From Sphingomonas sp. UV9 (GTDB taxonomy: Bacteria > Pseudomonadota > Alphaproteobacteria > Sphingomonadales > Sphingomonadaceae): a stretch of DNA of 64,000 nt. Position 1 is the first letter of the stretch. Each line of letters starts with the position of its first letter. The notes under the pieces are model-generated. The model saw only the letters and a list, made by a program, of their open reading frames with translations, had not been told where the DNA came from and made no database searches. This document shows positions 33,420 through 42,710 of the stretch, in pieces. The stretch spans positions 744,001 through 808,000 of the forward strand of contig NZ_SCIN01000002.1 of assembly GCF_004101245.1 (NCBI RefSeq), given 5' to 3'. A program made the translations under genes and the position numbers.

Positions 33420-34168
33420 GCGAGCGACCCGTCTCCGGCCAGCGCATCATGATCGTGCTGCCACTGCGCGATGTCCTCGGGGCGGTCGATCTCCTGCCAG
33501 CGCGCGTCGGCCGCAATCAGCAGCGCGTGGACGCCGACCGTCTCGGCGGCGCGGCGGACGACGGCATGATGATAGGCGTGGATGCCGTCCTCCTCGCCGA
33601 TCACTGCGCGCAACGCGTCGGCATAGGTCGTCCCGCCGGTCGACACGATGAGCCCGAGCGAGCGCGCGGTCGCCTCGTGCCCGACCAGATGCTTGCCGAC
33701 CGCGACGATCCGGTCGCCGTCGGCCTCGACCAGCATGTCGTCGAGCCCCGCCTCGGCGAGTGGCTCGATCACCAGCTTCACGCCCTGAACCGGATCGGCG
33801 ACCGCCGCGCGCAGGATCGGCGCGTCGAACACCGTGTCGCCGTTCATCAACGCGAACGGCGCGTCCAGATACGCGCGCGCCGCCCAGACGCTGCCGATGC
33901 TGTTGGCGGTCGACCAGAACGGGTTGAACACGAGCTCGGTCGGGAATTCGCTCTCGCGCCCGGAGACCCGGGCCGCCAGATGCGCGGCGATCTGGTCGAT
34001 CCGGTAGCCCCCGACGATCACCGCGCCGGCAAACCCCGCCGCGGCGACCGCGTCGAGCTGGTGGTCAAGGATCGCGCGGCCACCGACCTGCACCAGGCAT
34101 TTCGGCGTGGTCAGCGTCAACGGCAGCAACCGCGATCCGTGGCCGGCAGCAAGGATGATGGCCTTCAT
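33416..34168 (-). CDS. LicC-like sugar/choline-phosphate nucleotidyltransferase
   Basis: A 250-residue NTP-transferase. It opens with MKAIILAAGHGSRLLPLT, has the Lys-containing PKCLVQVGG, the LMNGDTVFD metal site and FNPFWSTANSIGSVW, the last typical of LicC-type CTP:phosphocholine and related cytidylyltransferases. The start at 34168 matches the family; the longer frame to 34414 would add an unrelated basic extension. It is translationally coupled to the glycerophosphotransferase-like gene and probably supplies its CDP-activated donor. Confidence 0.85.
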   Translation of the reverse strand: MKAIILAAGHGSRLLPLTLTTPKCLVQVGGRAILDHQLDAVAAAGFAGAVIVGGYRIDQIAAHLAARVSGRESEFPTELVFNPFWSTANSIGSVWAARAYLDAPFALMNGDTVFDAPILRAAVADPVQGVKLVIEPLAEAGLDDMLVEADGDRIVAVGKHLVGHEATARSLGLIVSTGGTTYADALRAVIGEEDGIHAYHHAVVRRAAETVGVHALLIAADARWQEIDRPEDIAQWQHDHDALAGDGSLA

Positions 34169-34288
34169 GGGCGCCGACTTACGCACGAAGTGTGGCAGGA
34201 AAAAAGCGTTCCGTATGACAGCCCCGATAGCAGACGTATTATGCTGCACTGCAGCGGAACATTGGCGGCCCTGTACCGTTGCGCTTCG

Positions 34289-35374
34289 ATGCGCATGTTC
34301 AGATCGCTCCACATACCCACAGAATGGGTCTGGCTGGAAAGTGTCGCCGTCGTCTCGGCTGCCGTCCTCTTTGCGCTGATCGCGCACTGGCTGACGATGC
34401 GGATCGCCGGGCACGCCCAGCGCCGCACCACCGCCAAGACGGATGGCCTCGTCCTCGCACGCGTCCGTCGCCCGTTGCGCGCGGTGTTCGTCGCGGTGTC
34501 GGTCGCGTTCGTCGCGCGCGTGCTACCGATGGACAACGACGTCGAGGATCTGTGGAAGCAGTTGCTCGGCTTCCTCGTCCCCGCCTTGCTCGGCTGGCTC
34601 GCGGTGGCGGCGCTCCGCGCGTTCCAGGACGTGATCGAGATCCGCGCCGACATTTCGGTCGAGGACAATCTGCGCGCCCGGCGGAAGCGCACGCGCGCCG
34701 CGATCCTCGGGCGGATCGGCACGTTCTTCATCATCTTCATCACCGTCTGCCTGATGCTGCTGAGCGTCCCCGGCATCCGCTCGATCGGCGTCACGCTGAT
34801 GGCGTCCGCGGGTATTGCCGGCCTCGTCGTCGGTGCCGCCGCGCAGCCCGCGCTCAAGAACCTGATCGCCGGCGTGCAGATGGCGTTCACCGAGCCGATC
34901 CGGATCGACGACGTGCTGATCGTCGATGGCGAGTGGGGCCGGGTCGAGCAGATCAACCTGACGTTCGTCGTCATCAAGATCTGGGACGAACGCCGCCTCG
35001 TCGTGCCGGTGTCGAAGTTCCTCGAGCAGAGCTTCCAGAACTGGACGCGCGAGACGAGCCAGCTGATGGGCTCGGTGTTCTGGTATCTCGACCCGTCGAC
35101 CGACGTCCCGCGCCTGCGCGAGAAGCTGGGCGAGATCATCACGGCGAACCCGCGTTGGGACAAGAGGTTCTACAATCTCCAAGTCACCGACGTGAAAGCA
35201 GATTGCATCGAACTGCGCGGGTTGATGACCGCGAAGGACGCAGCGATCGCGTTCGACCTGCGCTGTGACGTCCGCGAGGCGGTGCTGAAGTATATCCGCG
35301 ACGAAATGCCGGAGGCGATGCCGCGCGGGCGCCTGCTGATGGCTGCGGATCCGGTGGGCTGTTCTTCGATCTAA
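34289..35374 (+). CDS. Mechanosensitive ion channel (MscS family)
   Basis: A 361-residue inner-membrane channel that opens under hypo-osmotic stress. Four to five hydrophobic segments precede the pore-lining helix (GVTLMASAGIAGLVVGAAAQPA) and the conserved beta domain (MAFTEPIRIDDVLIVDGEWGRVEQI, split here; LVVPVSKFLEQSFQNWTR). A start at 34289 (MRMFRSLHIP) is chosen; the long frame upstream is antisense to the nucleotidyltransferase and spurious. The C-terminus is longer than the basic MscS. It lies beside the trehalose operon, consistent with osmotic functions. Confidence 0.92.
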   Translation: MRMFRSLHIPTEWVWLESVAVVSAAVLFALIAHWLTMRIAGHAQRRTTAKTDGLVLARVRRPLRAVFVAVSVAFVARVLPMDNDVEDLWKQLLGFLVPALLGWLAVAALRAFQDVIEIRADISVEDNLRARRKRTRAAILGRIGTFFIIFITVCLMLLSVPGIRSIGVTLMASAGIAGLVVGAAAQPALKNLIAGVQMAFTEPIRIDDVLIVDGEWGRVEQINLTFVVIKIWDERRLVVPVSKFLEQSFQNWTRETSQLMGSVFWYLDPSTDVPRLREKLGEIITANPRWDKRFYNLQVTDVKADCIELRGLMTAKDAAIAFDLRCDVREAVLKYIRDEMPEAMPRGRLLMAADPVGCSSI

Positions 35375-35378
35375 TTAC

Positions 35379-35479
35379 CCCGTCATGCCGGGCTTGTTCC
35401 GGCATCCACTCTTCCGCGCAATCAACGGTTGATAAGCTCAGACAACGGTGGATCCCGGAACAAGTCCGGGATGACGGTG
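35379..35479. repeat. Palindromic repeat, CGTCATGCCGGGCTTGTTCCGG type
   Basis: CCGTCATGCCGGGCTTGTTCCGGCATCC at the left is mirrored by GGATCCCGGAACAAGTCCGGGATGACGG at the right, around an ~50-base centre. It sits between the convergent mechanosensitive channel and otsA genes and may act as a bidirectional terminator. Confidence 0.8.
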
Positions 35480-35495
35480 TGATTGGGGAGGCGGC

Positions 35496-36884
35496 TCAGG
35501 CCTCGACGTTCTCCGGCACCGCCTCAAGCGCGGTGATGAACAGCTCGCACCACCACATCACGTCTTCCTTGCGGACATTGTCGATCAGCTTTTCCCAACG
35601 CTCCTTGCGCTCGGCGAGCGGCATCGTCAGCGCCCGCCCGATCGCGTCGGACAGTTCTTCGGGGCTGTACGGATTGACCAGCACGGCATCCTTCAGCTGC
35701 GCCGCCGCCCCAGCAAATTGCGACAGGATCAGCACGCCCGGATCCTCGGGATCCTGCGCCGCGACATATTCCTTCGCGACCAGGTTCATTCCGTCACGCA
35801 GCGGCGTCACCAGCCCGACGCGCGCCGCGCGGTAGATCCCCGCCAAGACATCCCGCGGAAAGCCCTGGTTGACGTAGCGGATCGGCGTCCAGTCGATATC
35901 CGAATATTCACCGTTGATCCGCCCCGACAATGAATCGAGGTTCGCGCGGATCTCCTGGTACGTATCGACCTTCTCGCGCGACGGCGGCGCGATCTGGAGC
36001 ATGTAGACCAGCCCGAGCCGGTCCGGATGCGACCCGAGAAAGCGCTCATACCCGGCGAACCGCTCGGCGAGGCCCTTCGAATAATCGAGCCGGTCGACGC
36101 CGACGATCAGGCTGCGCCCGGTCGCCGACATGTACATCCGCTCCTTCGAGTGCCGCGCCGCGTCGCTGTTCGCCGACTTCTCGAAGTCCGCGGTCTCGAT
36201 CCCGATCGGCGTCGTGATCGCCTTGATCGTGCGCGCGCCGACCGTGACCCAGCCATCCTTGCCGACCACGCCGTCGAGCTGGCTGGTGACGTAATGCAGG
36301 AAACTGTCGAGCCAGTCCTGCGTCTGGAACCCGATCACGTCGTACGCGAACATCGATTCGACGAGCTGGCGGTGGCTCGGCAGCGACAACAGCATCGCCA
36401 TCGGCGGCCACGGGATATGGAGGAAGAACCCGATCTTGTTCTCGACGCCGAGCTTGCGCAGCTCCTGGCCGAGCGGGACGTGATGGTAATCGTGGACCCA
36501 CACCAGATCCTCGGGCTCGATCAGTGGCAAGACCGTCTCGGCAAAGCGCTTGTTGACCCGCGCATAGCCGCTGGAGAAATCGCGCTCGAACTCGGTCAGG
36601 TCGATCCGGTAATGGAACAGCGGCCACAAGGTCCGGTTCGCATAGCCGTTATAATATTCGTCGAAATCCTGCTCTTCCAGGTCGATCGTCGCGGTCGTGA
36701 CGCCCTTGCCCTGCTGGAAATTGATGTGCCCGGTAAAGGTCTCGGTGGTCGCGCCCGACCAGCCGAACCACACGCCGCCCTTTTCGCGCAAGGCGGCGAG
36801 CAGCGCGACCGCGAGGCCGCCCTGGTTGCCCGAGGGCGCGTCGACCGACTGGACGCGGTTCGAGATGACGACGAGGCGGCTCAT
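35496..36884 (-). CDS. otsA: Trehalose-6-phosphate synthase
   Basis: A 462-residue GT20 enzyme making trehalose-6-phosphate from UDP-glucose and glucose-6-phosphate. It shows RLVVISNRV, the N-loop GGLAVALL, the acceptor-site VWVHDYHHVPL, VGVDRLDYSKGL with the UDP-glucose-binding Arg/Lys, and GMNLVAKEYVAAQ with the ribose-binding Glu. Start 36884 overlaps the GH15 stop (ATGA). It is the last gene of the otsB-GH15-otsA operon. Length is normal for the family. Confidence 0.96.
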   Translation of the reverse strand: MSRLVVISNRVQSVDAPSGNQGGLAVALLAALREKGGVWFGWSGATTETFTGHINFQQGKGVTTATIDLEEQDFDEYYNGYANRTLWPLFHYRIDLTEFERDFSSGYARVNKRFAETVLPLIEPEDLVWVHDYHHVPLGQELRKLGVENKIGFFLHIPWPPMAMLLSLPSHRQLVESMFAYDVIGFQTQDWLDSFLHYVTSQLDGVVGKDGWVTVGARTIKAITTPIGIETADFEKSANSDAARHSKERMYMSATGRSLIVGVDRLDYSKGLAERFAGYERFLGSHPDRLGLVYMLQIAPPSREKVDTYQEIRANLDSLSGRINGEYSDIDWTPIRYVNQGFPRDVLAGIYRAARVGLVTPLRDGMNLVAKEYVAAQDPEDPGVLILSQFAGAAAQLKDAVLVNPYSPEELSDAIGRALTMPLAERKERWEKLIDNVRKEDVMWWCELFITALEAVPENVEA

Positions 36885-38683
36885 CGTACGGCACTCCACG
36901 GCTTGCTAAGCAGGACCGCGCAGTTGATCAGCCCCACCAGCGAATAGGTTTGCGGATAATTCCCCCACAGCTCGCCGGTCGCCGGATCGATATCCTCCGA
37001 CAACAGGCCCGCAGGGGTGCGGCGCGCGACCATCTCTTCGAACAGCGCCCGCGCGTCGGCGGTCCGGCCGGTCGCATGCAGCGCCTCGATCAGCCAGAAT
37101 GTGCAGACGTTGAACGCGGTATGCGGCAGGCCGAAATCGTCCTCGGTCGCATAGCGCAGCATGTGGCTGCCGCGCCGCAGCCCTTCCTCGACCGCCTTCA
37201 GCGTCGACTGGAAGCGCGGATCGTCGGGCGCGAAGAAGCGCAGGTCGAGCAGCTGGATCAGGCTCGCGTCGAGATCGTCGCCGCCGAACGTCGCCGAGAC
37301 ACGCTGCGTATCCTCGCGCCACGCCGATTGCTCGATCGTGGTACGGATCGTGTCGGCGCGGTCCTGCCAGAATGTCCGGCGATCCGTCAGCCCGAGCACT
37401 TCGGCAGCGTTGGCGAGCCGGTCGCACGCCGCCCAGCACATCGCTGCGGAATAGGTGTGGACGTGCGCCTTGGTGCGCAGCTCCCACAGCCCCGCGTCGG
37501 GCTTGTCATAGGTTTCCCACGCACGGTCGCCGACCAGTTCGAGGCTCTTGAAGTCCTCCGCGCTCGACATCCGGAACAGGCGCTTGTCGAAGAACGCCTG
37601 CACGTCGGACAGGATAATCTGGCCGTACGCGTCGTGCTGAATCTGCTCATACGCCTGGTTGCCGGCGCGGACCGGGCCCATGCCACGATAGCCGGGCAGG
37701 TCGGCTTCGATCCGCTCGACCAAAACCGCCTCGCCGCCGACGCCGTACAGCGGCTGGACATGGCCGCCCTTCGACGCGTCGACGATGTTGCGCAGATATT
37801 CGAGATACCCTTCGAGCACGTCGAGCGCGCCCAGCCGGTTCAGCGCCTGCACGGTATAATAGGCGTCGCGGATCCAGCAGTAGCGGTAGTCCCAGTTGCG
37901 CTCCGACCCCTCATGCTCGGGGATCGAGGTGGTCAGCGCCGCGACGATCGCGCCGGTTTCCTCGTGCTGGCACAGCTTCAGCGTGATCGCCGCGCGGATG
38001 ACGACGTCCTGCCATTCGACCGGCGTCGCCAGCCCGCGCACCCAGTGCCGCCACTCGTCCTTGGTCCGCGACAGCATCGCCTCGGCCGCCTCGCTCAGCA
38101 CGCCCGCAAAACTCTCGTCGGGGCCGAGGAACTGGTACATCGGCCGCTCGAGCCGGAACCAGTTCTCATCGACGATATGCCCGACCGGGGCGTCGGTCGT
38201 CAGACGCAGCGTCTGGTCGGCCATCAGGAAGCGGATATGGTTGGAGCCGTGCGTCTGCGCGGTCGGCTTGCCCCAGTTGGTCGCGACCCGCATGCGGATG
38301 CGGATCCGCGGCGAGCCCGCGACGGGCTTGACGATCCGGACGAAGCTGGTCGGACGATAGGTGCGGCCTTCGCGGACGAACCGCGGGCAGAAATCGATCA
38401 CCTCGACCGCGTTGCCCGCTCCGTCCTCGTGCCGCGTCACCAGGATCGGCGTGTTGCGGATATACGCCTGCGTGGTCTTGGCGGTGTTCTCGATCTCGAT
38501 CGCCCAGAAGCCGGTCTCGGGCGCATCGCCGCCGAGCAGCGCGCAGAACGCCGGGTCGCCATCGACGCGCGGCACGCAGCCCCAGACGAAGCTGCCGGTC
38601 TTGTCGACCAACGCGGAGACCTGGCAATTGCCGATCGGCCAGAGGTTCATGTCGGCGGTTTGGGTCAGTGGGGTCATCATCAT
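36881..38683 (-). CDS. Glycoside hydrolase family 15 protein (glucoamylase/trehalase-like)
   Basis: A 600-residue cytoplasmic GH15 enzyme. It has an N-terminal beta-sandwich (WPIGNCQVSALVDKTGSFVW) and an (alpha/alpha)6 catalytic domain with NWDYRYCWIRDA and a C-terminal LSEDIDPATGELWGNYPQT, where the catalytic base Glu is expected. Mycobacterial GH15 relatives are trehalases; others cleave alpha-1,4-glucans. It is sandwiched between otsB and otsA with four-base overlaps on both sides, so trehalose or a related glucoside is the probable substrate. Three consecutive ATGs (38683, 38680, 38677) could serve as start. Confidence 0.92.
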   Translation of the reverse strand: MMMTPLTQTADMNLWPIGNCQVSALVDKTGSFVWGCVPRVDGDPAFCALLGGDAPETGFWAIEIENTAKTTQAYIRNTPILVTRHEDGAGNAVEVIDFCPRFVREGRTYRPTSFVRIVKPVAGSPRIRIRMRVATNWGKPTAQTHGSNHIRFLMADQTLRLTTDAPVGHIVDENWFRLERPMYQFLGPDESFAGVLSEAAEAMLSRTKDEWRHWVRGLATPVEWQDVVIRAAITLKLCQHEETGAIVAALTTSIPEHEGSERNWDYRYCWIRDAYYTVQALNRLGALDVLEGYLEYLRNIVDASKGGHVQPLYGVGGEAVLVERIEADLPGYRGMGPVRAGNQAYEQIQHDAYGQIILSDVQAFFDKRLFRMSSAEDFKSLELVGDRAWETYDKPDAGLWELRTKAHVHTYSAAMCWAACDRLANAAEVLGLTDRRTFWQDRADTIRTTIEQSAWREDTQRVSATFGGDDLDASLIQLLDLRFFAPDDPRFQSTLKAVEEGLRRGSHMLRYATEDDFGLPHTAFNVCTFWLIEALHATGRTADARALFEEMVARRTPAGLLSEDIDPATGELWGNYPQTYSLVGLINCAVLLSKPWSAVR

Positions 38684-39435
38684 TCCAATATGCCGTCGAT
38701 CCAGCGCCGGAGCGCGGCGACGTCGTCTAAACGGTAGGTGGCAGCGGTAGGGCGCGGGTCGCCGATCAAGACACCGACGCCGCCCAGATCATGCGCGACC
38801 TCGAAGCCGTCCTCGTCGGTGACGTCGTCGCCGAAGAAATAGGGCGTGCTGCCCGCCATCTCAGGGGAGGCGATCAGCTGGCGAAGCGCGGCACCCTTGT
38901 CGCCGGGGGTGCGCAATTCGACCATCATCTTGCCGCGCTGCAGCGTAAGGCCGTGCGTGGCGGAGAGGTGTTCGGCGAGCGCGACGGCGTCGGGTTCGAA
39001 CGCTGGTGCCATGCGGTAATGCAGGCCCGCGCCAAGGCTCTTCGCTTCGTAGACGAGACCATTGGCGTCGGCGAACGTCCTGAAGCTCTCCGCCGCCGCT
39101 TCGAGCGAGGCCGGGCGTTCGGCGGCGACATGGCCGTCCTGCAGCGTGCGTCGCTCGGCGCCGTGGCTGCCCGCCACCGCGAACAGCTGCGCATGACGCC
39201 CGAGCATCGCGTCGAGCTGCGTGATCGACCGCCCGCTGATGATCGCGACGCGACCGGGGAATCGGTCGGCAAGGATGTCGAGTGCGTCGAGCAGCCGTTG
39301 ATCGACGACGACCGCATCGGGCGTCGCGGCGAGATCGACGAGCGTCCCGTCGAAATCGAAAAACAGGCTGACATCGCTGGGCACGACAGGCGGCGGCGCG
39401 AGGACTTCAGTCGCGGGCTGGCGTTCGGCTAGCAT
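38680..39435 (-). CDS. otsB: Trehalose-6-phosphate phosphatase
   Basis: A 251-residue HAD phosphatase that converts trehalose-6-phosphate to trehalose. The nucleophile motif is LFFDFDGTLVDL, motif II is IISGRS, and the metal-binding GDDVTDEDGFE is present. The start at 39435 is favoured because it gives the usual short N-terminus. It is the first gene of the three-gene trehalose operon and its TGA overlaps the ATG cluster of the GH15 gene. Confidence 0.95.
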   Translation of the reverse strand: MLAERQPATEVLAPPPVVPSDVSLFFDFDGTLVDLAATPDAVVVDQRLLDALDILADRFPGRVAIISGRSITQLDAMLGRHAQLFAVAGSHGAERRTLQDGHVAAERPASLEAAAESFRTFADANGLVYEAKSLGAGLHYRMAPAFEPDAVALAEHLSATHGLTLQRGKMMVELRTPGDKGAALRQLIASPEMAGSTPYFFGDDVTDEDGFEVAHDLGGVGVLIGDPRPTAATYRLDDVAALRRWIDGILE

Positions 39436-39540
39436 GATCGTCCAACCCCTGGGCATGGCGCTACGTTCCGCTGCACTGCAAAATTGGAACGGGTGCGATC
39501 CGATTTCTGCTGCGCGAGTCCTCTTACCAAGTGCTGCTCT

Positions 39541-39612
39541 CCCGCGAAAGCGGGCGCCTAGGGATCAAGCAGCCCCGCGTGTGTAACCCTGGACCCCCGC
39601 ATCCGCGAGGGA
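39541..39612. repeat. Palindromic repeat, family B (CCCGCGAAAGCGGG type), degenerate
   Basis: CCCGCGAAAGCGGG at the left and CCCTGGACCCCCGCATCCGCGAGGG at the right form two hairpins. Related copies lie at 46325, 54126, 55901 and 63820. Confidence 0.7.
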
Positions 39613-39650
39613 GCAGCACATGAAACCACAATCGACGCCCCCCCCCAACA

Positions 39651-39755
39651 CCACCCCGGCGAAGGCCGGAGCCCAATTGGAAAGGTGGCAGTAATCAAAG
39701 ACCGCGCTCTGCGAAGTCCGTTCGCCCAACTGGGCCCCGGCCTCCGTCGTGGTAG
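39651..39755. repeat. Palindromic repeat, family A
   Basis: CCACCCCGGCGAAGGCCGGAGCCCAATTGG and, 50 bases on, CCCAACTGGGCCCCGGCCTCCG. Same layout as the copies at 32193, 48686 and 55766. Confidence 0.82.
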
Positions 39756-39867
39756 TGGCAGTTTCCGCACCAAACCCACACCCAAACCCAACACCCACCC
39801 CGCTTGCGACACCTCGCGACACAAAACCGCTGGACTAGCAAACCCCCGGTGGCCATGCCTGCCGTCC

Positions 39868-41337
39868 ATGTTCCGCGTCCGCGCCCTCCTCATCGCACCA
39901 GTGCTGCTGGCGGGCTGCACCGTTGGCCCCGATTACCACCCGAAGGTCGCCGCCGAGCTCGGCGTGCCCGACGCCTATTCGGTCACGCCCGAGACCACGC
40001 CCGAAGACCTCACCCGCTGGTGGCAGAAGTTCGACGACCCCGTGCTCGGCCAGCTCGTCGAACAGGCCGCGGCCGCCAATCTCGATATCGCCCAGTCGGT
40101 CGCCCGCCTCCGCCAGGCGCGCGAAAGCCTGATCCAGAACCGCGCCTCGCTGCTGCCGACGGTCAGCGGCTCGGGTGGCTATCAGCGCAACGAGAATGTC
40201 CGCGGCGGCGGACGCTCGTTCACCTTGCCGGATGGCACCGTCGTCGACACCGGCGGCGGCGGCGCCAACAGCTTCACGCTCGGCGCCAGCGCCAGCTACC
40301 AGGTCGGCGTGTTCGGCGAGATCCGCCGCACCGTCGAGGCGAGCCGTGCGGACTATGCGGCCTCTGGCTACGACTATGCCACCGTCCTCATCTCGGTCGA
40401 GAGCGAGGTCGCGCGCAACTACGTCCTTGCGCGGCTCTATCAGCAGCAACTCGCCAATGCCCGCGCGTCGCTCGCGATCCAGGACGACAATCTCGAAATC
40501 GCCGGCTTCCGCGTCCAGGCCGGGCTCGTCTCCAGCGTCGACGCCGAACAGGCCCGCGCCCAGCGTGCGCAGACCGCCGCGACGATCCCGAGCCTTGACC
40601 AGCAATATGCCGCCGCGGTCGCGCGGATCGGCGTGCTGACCGCGCAGGCGCCCGGCGCGCTCCGCCCGCTGATGGCGCCGGTCAAGGCGATCCCGACCGG
40701 CCCGGCTGCGGTCGGCGTCGGCATCCCCGGCGACACTCTGCGCCAGCGCCCCGATATCCGCTCGGCCGAACGCGCGCTTGCCGCGGCCACCGCGCGGATC
40801 GGCGTGGCCAAGGCGCAGCTCTACCCGGCGCTCGCGATCACCGGCAACCTCAACACCAACGCGACGTCGATCGGCAGCATCGGCGACGCGATCACCGGCA
40901 GCCTGTTCGCGGGACTGACCCAGGCGATCTTCAACGGCGGGCGTCTCCGCTCGCAGGTCCGCACCAGCGAAGCCGCCGCCGACGGCGCGCTCGCGCTCTA
41001 CAAGTCGACCGTCCTGACCGCGCTGGAGGATGTCGAGAACGCCGTCGTCGCGCTGCAGACCGCGCAGGAACGCGAGCGCCAGTTCGCGATCGCACTCGAC
41101 GCCTCGAACAATTCCGCGATCCTGAGCCGCAGCCAGTATCGCACCGGCCTCACCGATTTCACCACGCTCAACCAGCAGGAAACCGCGCTCCTGTCGGCAC
41201 GCAACGGCGCAACGCAGGCGCGCGCCGACGCCGCGACCGCGCTGATCGCGCTGTACGCGGCGCTCGGCGGCGGCTGGGATTCGACCGTTATTCCAGAAGC
41301 GCCGGTTCGCGCGCCAACCAATCCAGAGGCACGCTGA
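39868..41337 (+). CDS. NodT-family outer-membrane efflux lipoprotein (TolC-like)
   Basis: A 489-residue outer-membrane channel lipoprotein. The start at 39868 places the lipobox LLAGC at residues ~12-16. The sequence then follows NodT/OprM proteins: TVGPDYHPK, LTRWWQKFDDPVLGQLVEQA, ANLDIAQSVARLRQARE, a second internal repeat with LRQRPDIRSAERALAAATARIGVAKAQLYPAL (shown in part). It exports substrates in complex with the MacA-like adaptor encoded next, whose ATG overlaps this stop (TGATGG). Confidence 0.93.
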   Translation: MFRVRALLIAPVLLAGCTVGPDYHPKVAAELGVPDAYSVTPETTPEDLTRWWQKFDDPVLGQLVEQAAAANLDIAQSVARLRQARESLIQNRASLLPTVSGSGGYQRNENVRGGGRSFTLPDGTVVDTGGGGANSFTLGASASYQVGVFGEIRRTVEASRADYAASGYDYATVLISVESEVARNYVLARLYQQQLANARASLAIQDDNLEIAGFRVQAGLVSSVDAEQARAQRAQTAATIPSLDQQYAAAVARIGVLTAQAPGALRPLMAPVKAIPTGPAAVGVGIPGDTLRQRPDIRSAERALAAATARIGVAKAQLYPALAITGNLNTNATSIGSIGDAITGSLFAGLTQAIFNGGRLRSQVRTSEAAADGALALYKSTVLTALEDVENAVVALQTAQERERQFAIALDASNNSAILSRSQYRTGLTDFTTLNQQETALLSARNGATQARADAATALIALYAALGGGWDSTVIPEAPVRAPTNPEAR

Positions 41338-42710
41338 TGGCCGACGCATCGATCGACGACTTCCTCGGCGTAAAGCCGCAGGCCCCCTGGAAACGCTATG
41401 TAAAGTGGGTCGCGATCGCGGTGGGCGTCGTGCTGCTCTGCCTGCTGCTCGCCCGCTGCTTCGGCGCGAAGGAACAGACGCAATATTCGACGCAGGCCGC
41501 GGCGCGCGGCAACCTGACGGTCACCGTCTCGGCCACCGGCAAGCTCGCCCCGACGACTCAGGTCACGGTCGGCTCGCAGCTGTCGGGGCTCGTCACCAAG
41601 GTGGTGGTGGACGTCAACGACCGCGTCACGGCAGGCCAGCCGCTCGCGCTGATCGATCCCGAACAGCTCGACGACCAGATCCGCCAGACCAGCGCACAGC
41701 TTGCCGCCAACCAGGCGCAGGTCGCGCAGGCGCAGGCCACCGTTTCCGAATCTCGCGCGCAGCTGAACCGCCTCGAGGAAGTCTCGCGCCTGTCGGGGGG
41801 CCGCGTGCCGTCGAAGACCGAGCTCCAGACCGGTCGCGCCGATTACGCGCGTGCGGTCGCCGCGCAAAAGGTCGCCGAGGCCAACGTCGTCGCCAGCCGC
41901 GCCGCGCTCGCACAGAACCAGACGCAGCGCGCGCGCGCGATCATCCGCTCGCCCGTGACCGGCGTGGTGCTCGCGCGCCAGATCGATCCCGGCCAGACCG
42001 TCGCCGCGTCGTTCAACACGCCGACCTTGTTCGTGATCGCCGAAGACCTCACCAAGATGAAGCTCGAGGTCGCGATCGACGAGGCGGACGTCGGCGAGGT
42101 CAAGGTCGGCCAGAAGGCGAGCTTCACCGTCGACGCGTTCCCCGGCCAGACCTTCCCGGCGACGATTACGCGGGTGGATCTCGGCTCGAACCTGACCGTC
42201 AGCTCGGCGACGACGTCGACGACGACCACGACGACGTCCACCGGGCAGGTGGTGTCCTACGCCGCCGACCTGACCGTCGCCAATCCGTCGCTGACGCTGC
42301 GGCCCGGCATGACCGCGACCGCGGACATCGTCACCTCGGACAAGCGCAACGTGATGCTCGTCCCCAACGCCGCGCTGCGCTTCAAGCCGAGTGCGGACGG
42401 CGCGAAGGACTCGGGCGGCGGTATCGCCGGCTCGCTGACCTTCCGGCCGAAGCGCGGCGGCGCGACCCGCACCGCGACGCTCGATCGCGGATCGCAGCAG
42501 ACGATCTACATCAAGGGCGCCGACGGTACGCCGCAGCCGGTGCAGATCACCACCGGCGACACGAACGGCACGATGACCGAAGTCCTGTCGGGCAATCTCC
42601 AGCCCGGCGCGCAGATCATCATCGGCCAGCTCGCCAGCGGCACCGACACGACCAAGACCAGCGCCCGCCGGTCGGGCGGCGCCAGCAAGGGTGGGGGCAG
42701 TGGCCAGTAA
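41337..42710 (+). CDS. macA: MacA-like periplasmic adaptor of an ABC export system
   Basis: A 457-residue membrane fusion protein. One N-terminal membrane helix (WVAIAVGVVLLCLLLARCFG) is followed by the lipoyl/barrel-sandwich half (GNLTVTVSATGKLAPTTQVTVGSQLSG), a long coiled coil with Gln/Ala heptads, and the second half (IIRSPVTGVVLARQIDPGQ). A low-complexity Thr/Ser run occurs near residue 300. It links the NodT channel to the MacB-like ABC transporter, with start and stop overlapping both neighbours. Confidence 0.92.
   Translation: MADASIDDFLGVKPQAPWKRYVKWVAIAVGVVLLCLLLARCFGAKEQTQYSTQAAARGNLTVTVSATGKLAPTTQVTVGSQLSGLVTKVVVDVNDRVTAGQPLALIDPEQLDDQIRQTSAQLAANQAQVAQAQATVSESRAQLNRLEEVSRLSGGRVPSKTELQTGRADYARAVAAQKVAEANVVASRAALAQNQTQRARAIIRSPVTGVVLARQIDPGQTVAASFNTPTLFVIAEDLTKMKLEVAIDEADVGEVKVGQKASFTVDAFPGQTFPATITRVDLGSNLTVSSATTSTTTTTTSTGQVVSYAADLTVANPSLTLRPGMTATADIVTSDKRNVMLVPNAALRFKPSADGAKDSGGGIAGSLTFRPKRGGATRTATLDRGSQQTIYIKGADGTPQPVQITTGDTNGTMTEVLSGNLQPGAQIIIGQLASGTDTTKTSARRSGGASKGGGSGQ

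Larger units (their letters stand above)
39436..39867. other. Intergenic region between divergent otsB and NodT genes, repeat-rich
   Basis: About 430 bases holding two palindromic elements (39541-39612 and 39651-39755). The promoters for the trehalose operon (minus) and the export operon (plus) should lie here, but no convincing -35/-10 pair stands out. Confidence 0.5.

Noticed and set aside
33449..34288. 280-codon N-terminal extension of the MscS channel
   Set aside because: It is the antisense of the LicC-like nucleotidyltransferase and has the Arg/Asp-rich composition of a shadow frame; the channel starts at 34289.
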